From an uncultured Alphaproteobacteria bacterium (GTDB lineage Bacteria; Pseudomonadota; Alphaproteobacteria; UBA7985), in contig CAJQLX010000036.1 in assembly GCA_905479265.1 (NCBI GenBank), positions 1 to 64,000 of the forward strand: 64,000 nucleotides of DNA, read 5' to 3'. Made by a program: the position numbers and the translations under genes. How positions within the stretch are numbered: position 1 is the first letter of the stretch; each line of letters starts with the position of its first letter. Below are positions 17,013 through 25,685 of this stretch, in pieces. Below the pieces are notes generated by a model. That model ran no database searches and had not been told where the DNA came from. It saw only the letters and a list, made by a program, of their open reading frames with translations.

Positions 17013-17961
17013 ACGCCGTGCGCAGGCTGGCGGGATCAGCAATACCCTGACCCGCAATATCAAAGGCGGTGCCGTGGTCTGGCGAGGTGCGGACAAAGGG
17101 CAGGCCGAGCGTGATGTTCACGCCATCGGCCAAGCCCATGTATTTTACCGGGATAAGGCCTTGATCGTGATACTGCGCAACAACCACGTCGAACGCGCCT
17201 TGCCGGGCTGACATGAAGACCGTATCGCCGGGCCAAGGGCCGCTGGCGTCGATGCCCTCGGCCTTGGCGTCTTCGATTGCGGGCGCGATTTCGTCCGCGT
17301 CCTCATCCCCAAACAAGCGCCCTTCGCCCGCATGGGGGTTCAGACCAGCAACCGCGACCCGTGGCGCGCTGTACCCCAAGGCCACCGCCCCGTGGTGCGC
17401 CAGCCGGATCGCGCGGAGGACGTTTTCGCGGGTAATGAGGTCTACGGCCTTGCGCAGGGGAACATGGATGGTCGTCAGAACCGTTCGGATGTCCGCATTG
17501 GCGAGCATCATCGCGACATCGGCTTTGGCGTAGTGCGCCAGCATTTCCGTATGCCCGGGAAAGGGGACATTTGCCGCTGCAAAGGCTTCTTTGTTGATGG
17601 GGGCAGTGACGATCCCAGCAAGATCGCCGCTGATGGAATGATCAATGCCGGCTTTGATCGCCGCAAAAGCCGCTTCGCCAGCCCGTTGTGATACCTGCCC
17701 AAGGGGCACCGCGGATGCCGCTGGGCCAGCGCTAAAAACCGGAATGGTGTTTATCGGAACCGGCACGCTGGGGTGATCCACGGTTTGCAGCAGCAGTTTC
17801 AAACCGAGGCGCTTTGCGGCTGCTTCCAAGACCTTGGGGTCACCCAAAACCAACGGGTATTCCGGTAAATCTGGCTGCGCCAACATTTTCGCGCAGATTT
17901 CCGGTCCAATCCCGGCGGGGTCGCCGAGGGTGAGGCCCAGAGGCTTTGGTTGGTCACCCAT
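16966..17961 (-). CDS. pdxA: 4-hydroxythreonine-4-phosphate dehydrogenase PdxA
   Basis: A 331-aa enzyme of pyridoxal phosphate synthesis (DXP-dependent route) that oxidises 4-phosphohydroxythreonine with NAD. Family motifs are all present: LTLGDPAGIGPEI at the N-terminus, FPGHTEMLAHY and NPHAGEGRLFGDED for metal-binding His, and QYHDQGLIPVKYMG. The start lies 5 nt after the stop of the upstream Do-type protease, so the two form one transcript. Its 3' end overlaps the convergent EamA gene by 47 nt. Usually pdxA sits beside surA and ksgA in alphaproteobacteria; here a Do protease takes the neighbouring position. Confidence 0.95.
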   Translation of the reverse strand: MGDQPKPLGLTLGDPAGIGPEICAKMLAQPDLPEYPLVLGDPKVLEAAAKRLGLKLLLQTVDHPSVPVPINTIPVFSAGPAASAVPLGQVSQRAGEAAFAAIKAGIDHSISGDLAGIVTAPINKEAFAAANVPFPGHTEMLAHYAKADVAMMLANADIRTVLTTIHVPLRKAVDLITRENVLRAIRLAHHGAVALGYSAPRVAVAGLNPHAGEGRLFGDEDADEIAPAIEDAKAEGIDASGPWPGDTVFMSARQGAFDVVVAQYHDQGLIPVKYMGLADGVNITLGLPFVRTSPDHGTAFDIAGQGIADPASLRTAFNYAVQLRGAKAARF

Positions 17962-17966
17962 CCCCG

Positions 17967-19373
17967 CTAGTACACCAGGCGGTAGGTTACGGTGCGACCC
18001 CCACGGTCGAGGATAAAGGACCAGCGACGAGAGCGGGCTTCTCCAAGCGTGACTTCGAGGTCTGCGACCGTCTCGATGATTTCACGGTTTGCAGATCGAA
18101 TAACGTCACCCGCTCGGAAACCTTGGCGCGCGGCGATGGAACCGCTGGGGACTTCAGAGATCACCACACCGGTCCATTTGCCGGGCAAGTCCAGTTCTTG
18201 TGAGACGGCAGGGGAGAGGTTGATCACGCTGGCGCCTTGCAGGGGGTGGCGTCCGGTCAGTTGAGTTTCTTCGCGTGCAGGCACTTCTGGCGGCGCTGTC
18301 AGGTTCAGGACGATGTCGATGATATCGCCTTCGCGGTAGACTTGAGCGATCATCGTGTCGCCCACCAAACTGCTCGCAATGGCGTAGCGCATTTCGGCAG
18401 TGCTGAGGATTTCTGCGCTGTCGAGACTGAGGATGACATCCCCGGTCTGAATGCCGGCGTCGAACGCAGGGGAAGGGTCGTAAACGTCATTGACGAGGAA
18501 GCCGCCGTTGCCGTCGAGTTTGAGGATATTCGCCATTTGCCGGGTTACATCTTCGCCCGTGATGCCCAGCCAAGGACGGACCACTTTCCCGCCGCCATTT
18601 TCCAAGGCGCGCAGGGTGTTGGCGACAAAGTTGGCGGGAATGGCAAAACCGATGCCTGCGGACGATCCGCTTTGCGAATAAATGGCTGTGTTAATGCCGA
18701 TGAGATTGCCGTTCATATCGACCAGCGCACCCCCCGAGTTACCGGGGTTAATTGAGGCGTCGGTCTGGATAAAGCTGCCCACTTCGGTGATGCCCACGTC
18801 TGTCCGAGCCAAAGCGGAGACAATGCCCATGGTGGTGGTTTGCCCGACACCAAACGGGTTACCAATCGCCAGCACCAAATCGCCGATTTCAACGCCGTCT
18901 GAGTCGCCGAGGTTCAGAATGGGCAGATCGTCGCCTTCGGGATCGATTTGCAGGAGCGCTAGGTCTGACGCGCTGTCGGTGAACAGCACTTCGGCCACAA
19001 ACTCACGCTTGTCCGAAAGCACAACTTCCACTTCGGTGCCTTCGCTGATGACGTGATAGTTGGTCACAACCAAGCCGTCTGTCGACACGATCACACCCGA
19101 CCCAAGCGCGGTCTGAACTTTTTCCGTTTGCCGGGAAAAGGGGGAACCGAACAGGTCATCGCCAAAGCCGCCCAAAGGCGACCGCGAAACCTCGGCGCGG
19201 GTGAAGATGTTCACAACCGCAGGCGCGGATTGTTTGACCAGTGGTGCGAATGAGAGTTGGATTTGCACAGCCGAAGCAGGAACAGCGCGCTCAGCATTTT
19301 GAGCCTGAACTGAACCCGTGAACGAAAGGCCCAACCCAAGGACCAAGCAGATACCGACGATGAAGCGTTTCAA
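17967..19373 (-). CDS. Periplasmic Do-type serine protease with two PDZ domains
   Basis: 468 aa from a TTG start at 19373, chosen because AGGGAG lies 6 nt upstream and because it gives a clean signal peptide (KRFIVGICLVLGLGLSF, cut after VQA). The trypsin-like domain carries His107 (TNYHV), Asp137 (SDLAL) and Ser213 (GNSGG). Two PDZ domains follow (about 280-370 and 400-465), with GIGFAIP before the first. DegP/DegQ-type proteases degrade or refold misfolded envelope proteins. The second copy in this window (38808-40274) has the same layout, so this is a paralogue. It is co-transcribed with pdxA. Confidence 0.9.
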   Translation of the reverse strand: MKRFIVGICLVLGLGLSFTGSVQAQNAERAVPASAVQIQLSFAPLVKQSAPAVVNIFTRAEVSRSPLGGFGDDLFGSPFSRQTEKVQTALGSGVIVSTDGLVVTNYHVISEGTEVEVVLSDKREFVAEVLFTDSASDLALLQIDPEGDDLPILNLGDSDGVEIGDLVLAIGNPFGVGQTTTMGIVSALARTDVGITEVGSFIQTDASINPGNSGGALVDMNGNLIGINTAIYSQSGSSAGIGFAIPANFVANTLRALENGGGKVVRPWLGITGEDVTRQMANILKLDGNGGFLVNDVYDPSPAFDAGIQTGDVILSLDSAEILSTAEMRYAIASSLVGDTMIAQVYREGDIIDIVLNLTAPPEVPAREETQLTGRHPLQGASVINLSPAVSQELDLPGKWTGVVISEVPSGSIAARQGFRAGDVIRSANREIIETVADLEVTLGEARSRRWSFILDRGGRTVTYRLVY

Positions 19374-19625
19374 GTTTGTCTCCCTGAAGGTCGCGACGGG
19401 GCGGCAAAGGTCGAAAGCGCCCCCGCGCGTTTCCTTGCATACATCCAAAATAATTTGGACTGCGTTCGCACTTTGGGAAGGTTGAATTAAGGCAACGTGC
19501 ACAGAGCTGTGAATGAATCGGTGAAATCGGCCAATATTTGGCTGATTGCGGCTTTCCTACCCCACCAATCGAGCAATTTATGTCTCAAGAGTGCCAACAG
19601 ACTTATCCTCAGATGGAGCCATCGA

Positions 19626-19937
19626 ATGCCATTTCTTCAAAACATCCCTCAACTCATTGTCCTGATTCTCTCGCTCGTGATGCTGGGAATCGTGGGTTAC
19701 GGCTTCGGAGCTGGGAATCTGGACGCCTTTCTCACAGCTTTGCGCGAGCCGTGGAATCAAGTGACGCTGGCCGACCTCTATATTTCATTCTGGTTGATGA
19801 GTGTGGTCATGTTCGTGTTGTCGCGGAACAAGTGGGCGTCGCTGCCTTGGATCATTGCGATCAATATCATCGGAAGCCCGGTTTTTGGCCTTTGGCTCTT
19901 GCTTAATCTGCCCCGACTGCGCAAACGGATGGGATGA
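19626..19937 (+). CDS. Small integral membrane protein
   Basis: 103 aa from ATG 19626 with GGAG 8 nt upstream; an in-frame upstream extension is rejected because it lacks a Shine-Dalgarno. Three hydrophobic segments are visible (LIVLILSLVMLGIVGYGF, LYISFWLMSVVMFVL and WIIAINIIGSPVFGLWLLL), with a basic C-terminus (RLRKRMG). This looks like a DUF1475-type small membrane protein, but I would not assign a function. Its stop overlaps the rarA start by 4 nt, which makes it the first gene of the rarA transcript. Confidence 0.65.
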   Translation: MPFLQNIPQLIVLILSLVMLGIVGYGFGAGNLDAFLTALREPWNQVTLADLYISFWLMSVVMFVLSRNKWASLPWIIAINIIGSPVFGLWLLLNLPRLRKRMG

Positions 19938-21262
19938 CCGACAGCCTTTTCAGCCAATCCACCAACGACCAGCGCCCGCTTGCCGACCGCTTGCGTCCTG
20001 CGACGCTGGACGACGTTGTTGGGCAGCAGCAGTTGCTGGCACCCGACGCACCTTTGCGCCGGATGGTGGAGCGGGATCGGCTGGTCTCCTCGATTCTGTG
20101 GGGGCCGCCGGGCTGCGGGAAAACGACGCTGGCGCGCCTCATGGCACAAATCGGGGATTTTGAGTTTGAATCCATCTCCGCCATTTTTGCCGGTGTTGCC
20201 GACCTGAAAAAGCTGTTTGAGGCCGCGCGCGCCCGGCGCAGGGATGGACGAGCGACATTGCTGTTTGTGGACGAGATCCACCGCTTCAATAAATCCCAAC
20301 AAGACAGCTTTTTGCCTGTGGTCGAAGACGGGACCATCGTCCTGTTGGGTGCCACGACCGAGAATCCATCGTTCGAGTTGAATGCCGCTTTGCTGTCGCG
20401 CTGTCAGGTGCTGGTGTTGGAACGATTGGACGCCGGTGATCTGGAAGAGCTGTTGCAACGCGCCGAACGGGTGGAAGGGCGAGAGTTGCCGTTGGATGCG
20501 GGCGCACGGGAAACCATTTGCGCCTTGGCGGATGGCGATGGGCGTTATTTGCTCAATCTCGCCGAGCAGGTTTGGGCTTCAGCCGGAACCGAGCCTCTGA
20601 CCACGGATCGCTTGCTGAAAATCGTGCAGCGCCGCCGTCCCGTCTACGACAAAGGGCAAGACAGCCACTACAACCTGATTTCCGCGCTGCATAAATCTTT
20701 GCGGGGCTCGGATGCCGATGCGGCCTTATATTGGTTTGAGCGCATGCTGGCAGGCGGTGAAGACCCAAACTACATCGCCCGGCGCTTGACCCGGTTTGCG
20801 GTTGAAGACATCGGACTGGCCGACCCAAACGCAATGACCCACGCCCTAAACGCGTGGCAAGTTTATGAGCGGTTAGGCAGTCCTGAGGGTGATTTGGCAT
20901 TGGCGAATTCTGTGCTGTATCTGGCGACAGCCCCCAAGTCGAACGCGGTATATACCGCGCACAAGGCGGGTCTATCCACCGCCCAAAAAACCGGATCTTT
21001 GCCCCCGCCCAAAAACATCCTGAATGCACCCACTTCGCTGATGAAGGACATCGGCTATGGCGCAAACTATCAGTACGACCATGACGCCGAAGACGGCTTT
21101 TCAGGGCAGAATTTCTTTCCCGACGGCATGAATCGGGAGCAGTTCTACAAACCTTTAGAGCGCGGTTTCGAGCGCGACATTCACAAACGCTTGGAATACT
21201 GGGCGCGGCTGCGGGCGCGGCGTCAGGCGGGCGATCAAGACAGTGGGGGCGAGTCGTCGTGA
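19934..21262 (+). CDS. rarA: Replication-associated recombination protein A (AAA+ ATPase)
   Basis: A 442-aa AAA+ protein related to clamp loaders that acts at stalled replication forks. N-terminal LADRLRP, Walker A WGPPGCGKTTLAR, Walker B LLFVDEIHRFNKSQQD and sensor 1 LLGATTENPSFE are present. The C-terminal MgsA domain has ALHKSLRGSDADAALYW and LPPPKNILNAPT. It starts inside the stop of the small membrane protein gene and ends overlapping crcB (GTGA), so it belongs to a compact operon. Confidence 0.95.
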   Translation: MTDSLFSQSTNDQRPLADRLRPATLDDVVGQQQLLAPDAPLRRMVERDRLVSSILWGPPGCGKTTLARLMAQIGDFEFESISAIFAGVADLKKLFEAARARRRDGRATLLFVDEIHRFNKSQQDSFLPVVEDGTIVLLGATTENPSFELNAALLSRCQVLVLERLDAGDLEELLQRAERVEGRELPLDAGARETICALADGDGRYLLNLAEQVWASAGTEPLTTDRLLKIVQRRRPVYDKGQDSHYNLISALHKSLRGSDADAALYWFERMLAGGEDPNYIARRLTRFAVEDIGLADPNAMTHALNAWQVYERLGSPEGDLALANSVLYLATAPKSNAVYTAHKAGLSTAQKTGSLPPPKNILNAPTSLMKDIGYGANYQYDHDAEDGFSGQNFFPDGMNREQFYKPLERGFERDIHKRLEYWARLRARRQAGDQDSGGESS

Positions 21263-21630
21263 TTTGGCTTTCTGTTGCGCTGGGCGGTGCTGTAGGCGCT
21301 TGCCTTCGCTATGCTCTGTTCCTTTCGATCGGAACCGTTGGCGGTATTCCCCTGGGCACATTCATCGCAAATGCTTTGGGCGCGACGGCGATGGGCCTGC
21401 TGGCGGCTTTGTTCCGAAACGCAGACGCATGGGGCAGTCCCGTGCGGTTGTTCTTGCTGGTTGGCGTTCTGGGGGCTTTAACGACGTTTTCCACGTTCGC
21501 GCTCGAAGCGATTGATGCGCTTCGTGCCGGCAAAACGCTGATCGCCCTGAGTTATATGGTTGGTACCGTCGTTATCACCGTGGCCGGGTGTTGGATTGGC
21601 TATTGGGCAGGACAGAACCTTGGCCGTTGA
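21259..21630 (+). CDS. crcB: Fluoride channel CrcB/FluC
   Basis: A 123-aa four-helix membrane protein that exports fluoride as a dual-topology dimer. GTG start at 21259 overlaps the rarA stop (GTGA). Family motifs GGAVGACLRY, TFIANALGA and TTFSTFALEA are present. Because it is inside an operon, no fluoride riboswitch is expected here and none was seen. The reading frame ends inside the next gene's start region (11-nt overlap). Confidence 0.93.
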   Translation: MIWLSVALGGAVGACLRYALFLSIGTVGGIPLGTFIANALGATAMGLLAALFRNADAWGSPVRLFLLVGVLGALTTFSTFALEAIDALRAGKTLIALSYMVGTVVITVAGCWIGYWAGQNLGR

Positions 21631-22576
21631 AATTGAGATTACCGCAGACCACGCAGGACAACGTCTTGACCGGCTGGTGAAGGCCATGGCACCGCACGTT
21701 GGCTTTGGCGCGCAGCAAAAGTGGTTCCGCACGGGGCAAGTCCGGCTGAACGGCAAGCGGGTTAAAGGCGCTGAGCGGGTTGACGTGGGCGATTTGCTTC
21801 GCCTGCCACCACAAGCGCAGCGGCAAGACGGCAACAACGGCGAGGGCGGGTCCAGCAACGGACAGCGCGAGGCCGCAGCCCCTGATCCTGGTTTGGTCCA
21901 GCAGTTACAAGACTGCACGATTTTGGACGAAGGTCAGATTTTGGCCTTCGATAAGCCCTCTGGCTTGGCCGTGCAGGGCGGCAGTAAAACCACCCGTCAT
22001 GTTGACGGCGCGCTGCCAGCGTTCACCAACGACATCGGCGAGGTTCCCCGTCTGGTTCATCGCCTCGACCGCGATACATCTGGCGTGCTGCTGGTCGGGC
22101 GAGGGCGTGAGACGGCAGCGTTTCTAACCAAAGCCTTTGCCTCCCGCGATGCCCGTAAGACCTACGTCGCGCTGGTCACGGATTGGCCAGAGGGCGAAGA
22201 CGCGGGCGTCATTTCTGCGCCGTTGATCAAGGCCCGGCAGGGCGGTGAAGAGCGGGTGATGGTCGATTTTGACCACGAAGACGCCCAAAGCGCCGAAACC
22301 CTGTTCCGGGTCGAAAGGCGGGCGGCCAATGGCTTGGTCCTGCTGTCCATGGAGCCGCGCACAGGCCGAACGCACCAACTGCGCGTGCACGCCGCGCACT
22401 TTGGCGGCACCATTGTGGGTGACGGCAAATATGGTCGTCGCTTGCCCGCGGGATGGTCCGCGCCAAAGCGGTTGTATTTGCACGCAGCAAGCCTGGAGCT
22501 GCCCCATCCAGACGGCTCAATCATCCGCTTGAGCGCACCTCTGCCATCCGCCTTTGAAGACGCCCTGAACGCTTGA
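21620..22576 (+). CDS. RluC/RluD-like 23S rRNA pseudouridine synthase
   Basis: A 318-aa pseudouridine synthase. TTG start at 21620 with AGGA 7 nt upstream; the protein starts LAVEIEITADHAG. Residues 1-70 form an S4 RNA-binding domain (GQRLDRLVKA, WFRTGQVRLNGKRV). A low-complexity linker with Gly/Asn follows. The catalytic domain has the diagnostic HRLDRDTSGVLL, where Asp is the catalytic nucleophile, and MEPRTGRTHQLRVHAAH. Substrate position (RluC versus RluD sites) cannot be read from sequence. Confidence 0.9.
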   Translation: MAVEIEITADHAGQRLDRLVKAMAPHVGFGAQQKWFRTGQVRLNGKRVKGAERVDVGDLLRLPPQAQRQDGNNGEGGSSNGQREAAAPDPGLVQQLQDCTILDEGQILAFDKPSGLAVQGGSKTTRHVDGALPAFTNDIGEVPRLVHRLDRDTSGVLLVGRGRETAAFLTKAFASRDARKTYVALVTDWPEGEDAGVISAPLIKARQGGEERVMVDFDHEDAQSAETLFRVERRAANGLVLLSMEPRTGRTHQLRVHAAHFGGTIVGDGKYGRRLPAGWSAPKRLYLHAASLELPHPDGSIIRLSAPLPSAFEDALNA

Positions 22577-22608
22577 CCGACTCAGGTTTGGCGTGACACC
22601 ACCGAAGA

Positions 22609-23307
22609 ATGCAGAACCAACCCGATCACCGTTTTACGCTTCTCGCGTTCGATATGGATGGCACGCTGATTGACAGTCTGGCGGCCATTGTTGAGGCGTC
22701 GGTCGAAGCCTTCGCCGGAACGCCTTTTGAGACCCCAACCGCAGACCAAGTGCGGGAGGTTGTGGGCTTGCACCTCGAATTGTGCGTTGAGCATTGGGCG
22801 CCCCAAGCCTCCCCGGACCAAGTGCGAGACCTCGCGGAGCGATACCGCATGGCGTTTCGCGGTCAGCGTGCGCGGGGGGAGCAGAACGTGACGTTCTATA
22901 GCGGCGTTTCCGAGACGCTCGACCTGCTGCGTCATGACGAGACGTTTATGGCGGTGGTGACGGGCAAGGATCGTCGGGGCTTGGATGCGACGTTGCAAAT
23001 GCAAGGGTTTGGCCATCACTTCCATTCCTTGCAAACACCCGATACGAACCCCGGCAAACCTGCGCCCGATATGGTGTGGAGCGCAAACCGTGAGACCGCG
23101 ACTGAGGCGCGCGATACGGTGGTCATCGGGGACACGAGCTTTGACATGGAAATGGCCCGAAACGCGGGCGCTTTTGCCGTTGGCGTGACCTATGGCAACC
23201 ACAGCGAAGAGCGCCTGCGCCAAGCCGGTGCGCATCTGTTAATCGATTCTTTTGCGGAACTACCCGCCGCATTAAAAGCACTCAGCCACGAGGATTTTCG
23301 CCCATGA
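22609..23307 (+). CDS. HAD family hydrolase, phosphoglycolate phosphatase-like
   Basis: A 232-aa haloacid dehalogenase-like phosphatase. Motif I FDMDGTLIDS (residues 15-24) has both Asp, motif II is VVTGK, and motif III/IV is NPGKPAPDM and VIGDTSFDMEMARNAG. A cap domain lies between motif I and II. It is similar to phosphoglycolate phosphatase, but broad-specificity HADs look alike. Its stop overlaps the next start by 4 nt, so it is part of the rarA-ATP12 run of genes. Confidence 0.85.
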   Translation: MQNQPDHRFTLLAFDMDGTLIDSLAAIVEASVEAFAGTPFETPTADQVREVVGLHLELCVEHWAPQASPDQVRDLAERYRMAFRGQRARGEQNVTFYSGVSETLDLLRHDETFMAVVTGKDRRGLDATLQMQGFGHHFHSLQTPDTNPGKPAPDMVWSANRETATEARDTVVIGDTSFDMEMARNAGAFAVGVTYGNHSEERLRQAGAHLLIDSFAELPAALKALSHEDFRP

Positions 23308-24044
23308 AAATTGGCGGTAGCGGGGACGCACCCAAGATTCGCAAGTTCTACCAAAAAGCGACGATCGCTCAGGTTTCCGGTCAGAGCCTTTGGGAAGTCC
23401 ATTTGGATAGCAACGTGCTGAAGACAACAGCAAAGCGCGATCTGAATTTGCCGACCCGCAGCTTGGCGCAGGCTGTGGCCTATGAGTGGAACGTGCAGGA
23501 AGAGCACGTCATCCCCTCGACAATGCCAGTGACCCAGCTTGTCTTCACCGGGATCGATAACTTTGGCGACGAGATCGACATCATTCGCGATGAAACGGCG
23601 AAATACGGTGAAACGGACTTGCTGTGTTATCGTGTCAGCGAACCCATGGCCTTGGGCGCTTTGCAAGATGAAGGGTGGCAGCCGTTGTTGGACTGGGCAG
23701 CCAAGCAGCTCGACGCGCCTTTGACCGTGACGCGCGGAATCATGGCGGTTGACCAGCCAGCGCAGTCTTTGTTTGCTTTGCGCCGACCTTTGGACCGGCT
23801 AGACATTCTGCATATTACCGCACTGCGCACGCTGGTTGGGGCGACGGGCAGTTTGGTTTTAGCGTTGGCGGTTTACTTTGGGCGCTTGTCGCCGGATGAG
23901 GCCGTTGAATTGGCAACCCTTGAAGAGCGGTTTCAGCTCGAAACGTGGGGGCCAGATGAAGACCTTGAGGGCTCGTTGGAAGGTAAGCGCGAAGACGCGC
24001 GTTCCGCGGGCACCATTCTCGCCGCACTCAGTCGGCGGGATTAA
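23304..24044 (+). CDS. ATP12 family F1-ATP synthase assembly chaperone
   Basis: 246 aa, matching the ATP12 family (mitochondrial F1 alpha-subunit chaperone; in bacteria mainly alphaproteobacterial). Signature stretches are RKFYQKATI, WEVHLDSNVLKT, LAQAVAYEW and VEDGLY-like segment TDLLCYRVSEP. The C-terminal half is helical. The start overlaps the HAD gene by 4 nt. The family is a good lineage marker. It should bind the alpha subunit of F1 before assembly. Confidence 0.9.
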   Translation: MKIGGSGDAPKIRKFYQKATIAQVSGQSLWEVHLDSNVLKTTAKRDLNLPTRSLAQAVAYEWNVQEEHVIPSTMPVTQLVFTGIDNFGDEIDIIRDETAKYGETDLLCYRVSEPMALGALQDEGWQPLLDWAAKQLDAPLTVTRGIMAVDQPAQSLFALRRPLDRLDILHITALRTLVGATGSLVLALAVYFGRLSPDEAVELATLEERFQLETWGPDEDLEGSLEGKREDARSAGTILAALSRRD

Positions 24045-24071
24045 TAGTGATAGATTAGAGGGAGAAAGGCG

Positions 24072-25604
24072 TTGGCCAACCACGTAGCCGAACTCGCACG
24101 CCGTCGTGAACGCGCCCGCTTAGGCGGCGGACAAGCGCGGATCGATCATCAGCACAAGCGCGGAAAACTGACGGCGCGCGAGCGCCTCGAAGTGCTGCTG
24201 GACCCCGGCTCATTCGAAGAGTTGGACATGTTCGTTGAACACCGCGCAACAGACTTTGGGATGGAAAACAACCGGATTCCCGGTGATGGCGTTGTCACCG
24301 GACACGGCACCATCGATGGTCGCCGTACCTTTGTTTACAGTCAGGACTTCACCGTTTTTGGCGGATCCCTTTCCGAAGCGCATGCCGAGAAAATCTGTAA
24401 GGTCATGCAGCAAGCGATGAAGGTCGGTGCGCCCGTGATCGGCTTGGCCGATAGTGGTGGCGCCCGGATTCAGGAGGGCGTTGCAAGCCTGGGCGGTTAT
24501 GCCGACGTGTTTCAGCAAAACGTCCTTGCCAGCGGCGTGATTCCACAGATTTCCATGATCATGGGGCCATGCGCTGGCGGTGCGGTGTACTCGCCAGCGA
24601 TCACGGATTTTATCTTCATGGTCCGCGACACGTCTTATATGTTTGTAACGGGTCCAGACGTTGTGAAGACCGTCACGCATGAGGACATTAGCCAAGAAGA
24701 ACTAGGCGGGGCATCGACGCATACGGCCATCAGTGGTGTGGCCGACGTCGCGTTTGATAACGACATTGACGCCCTGCTTAACCTGCGTCGGTTCTTTGGC
24801 TTTCTGCCGCTGAGCAATCGCGATAAAGCCCCGATCAAGCCAACGCTGGACGACCCGCGCCGGGATGTTCATGCGCTTGACCGTTTGGTGCCAGAAGACC
24901 CGACAAAGCCTTACGACATGAAAGAGGTGATTGACCGCATCGTTGATGATCGCGAGTTCTTTGAAATCCAGCCGGACTACGCCCCCAACATCATTGTTGG
25001 GATGGCGCGGATGGATGGGTCGTCGGTGGGGATTGTCGCCAATCAGCCGATGGAACAAGCCGGTTGCTTGGATATAGAAGCCAGCCGCAAGGCCGCTCGG
25101 TTTATCCGGTTTTGCGATGCGTTCAACATCCCGGTTATCACGCTTGTGGACGTTCCGGGCTTCCTGCCCGGCAAGGATCAGGAACACGGCGGCATCATCA
25201 AGCATGGCGCCAAACTGCTCTATGCTTACGCCGAATGCACGGTGCCCAAGGTCACGGTCATCACGCGCAAAGCCTATGGCGGCGCCTATGACGTGATGGC
25301 GTCCAAGCACCTGCGCGGTGACGCCAACTATGCGTGGCCCACCTCGGAAATTGCCGTGATGGGCGCAAAGGGGGCCGTGGAGATCATCTTCCGCAAGGAA
25401 GCCGGCGACCCAGAACAGCTGCAGCGTCGAACGGATGAATATCAAGAAGCCTTCGCCAATCCGTTTGTTGCCGCAAAGCGGGGCTATATTGACGACGTGA
25501 TCATGCCGCACGGAACGCGGCGTCGCATCATTCAATCGCTTGAAATGTTGAAGTCGAAGCAGTTGGAAAACCCGTGGCGCAAGCACGGCAATATCCCTCT
25601 GTAA
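24072..25604 (+). CDS. pccB: Acyl-CoA carboxylase carboxyltransferase subunit (propionyl-CoA type)
   Basis: A 510-aa carboxyltransferase of the PccB/AccD5 type, starting at TTG 24072 (GGGAG nearby). The two crotonase-fold halves contain [25 protein letters not shown] and [12 protein letters not shown] in the first half, and [29 protein letters not shown] and [14 protein letters not shown] in the second. It transfers carboxyl from carboxybiotin to propionyl-CoA or a related acyl-CoA. The partner biotin subunit PccA is not in the window, and neither is a methylmalonyl-CoA mutase, so it stands alone. The substrate is inferred from family only. Confidence 0.88.
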   Translation: MANHVAELARRRERARLGGGQARIDHQHKRGKLTARERLEVLLDPGSFEELDMFVEHRATDFGMENNRIPGDGVVTGHGTIDGRRTFVYSQDFTVFGGSLSEAHAEKICKVMQQAMKVGAPVIGLADSGGARIQEGVASLGGYADVFQQNVLASGVIPQISMIMGPCAGGAVYSPAITDFIFMVRDTSYMFVTGPDVVKTVTHEDISQEELGGASTHTAISGVADVAFDNDIDALLNLRRFFGFLPLSNRDKAPIKPTLDDPRRDVHALDRLVPEDPTKPYDMKEVIDRIVDDREFFEIQPDYAPNIIVGMARMDGSSVGIVANQPMEQAGCLDIEASRKAARFIRFCDAFNIPVITLVDVPGFLPGKDQEHGGIIKHGAKLLYAYAECTVPKVTVITRKAYGGAYDVMASKHLRGDANYAWPTSEIAVMGAKGAVEIIFRKEAGDPEQLQRRTDEYQEAFANPFVAAKRGYIDDVIMPHGTRRRIIQSLEMLKSKQLENPWRKHGNIPL

Positions 25605-25685
25605 TTGACTGAAGACACTTTGCTTTTCGAATTTGATGGATCTCGCTATAACGACATAAATCCAGATATGGCCAAAGGGTAAGAA

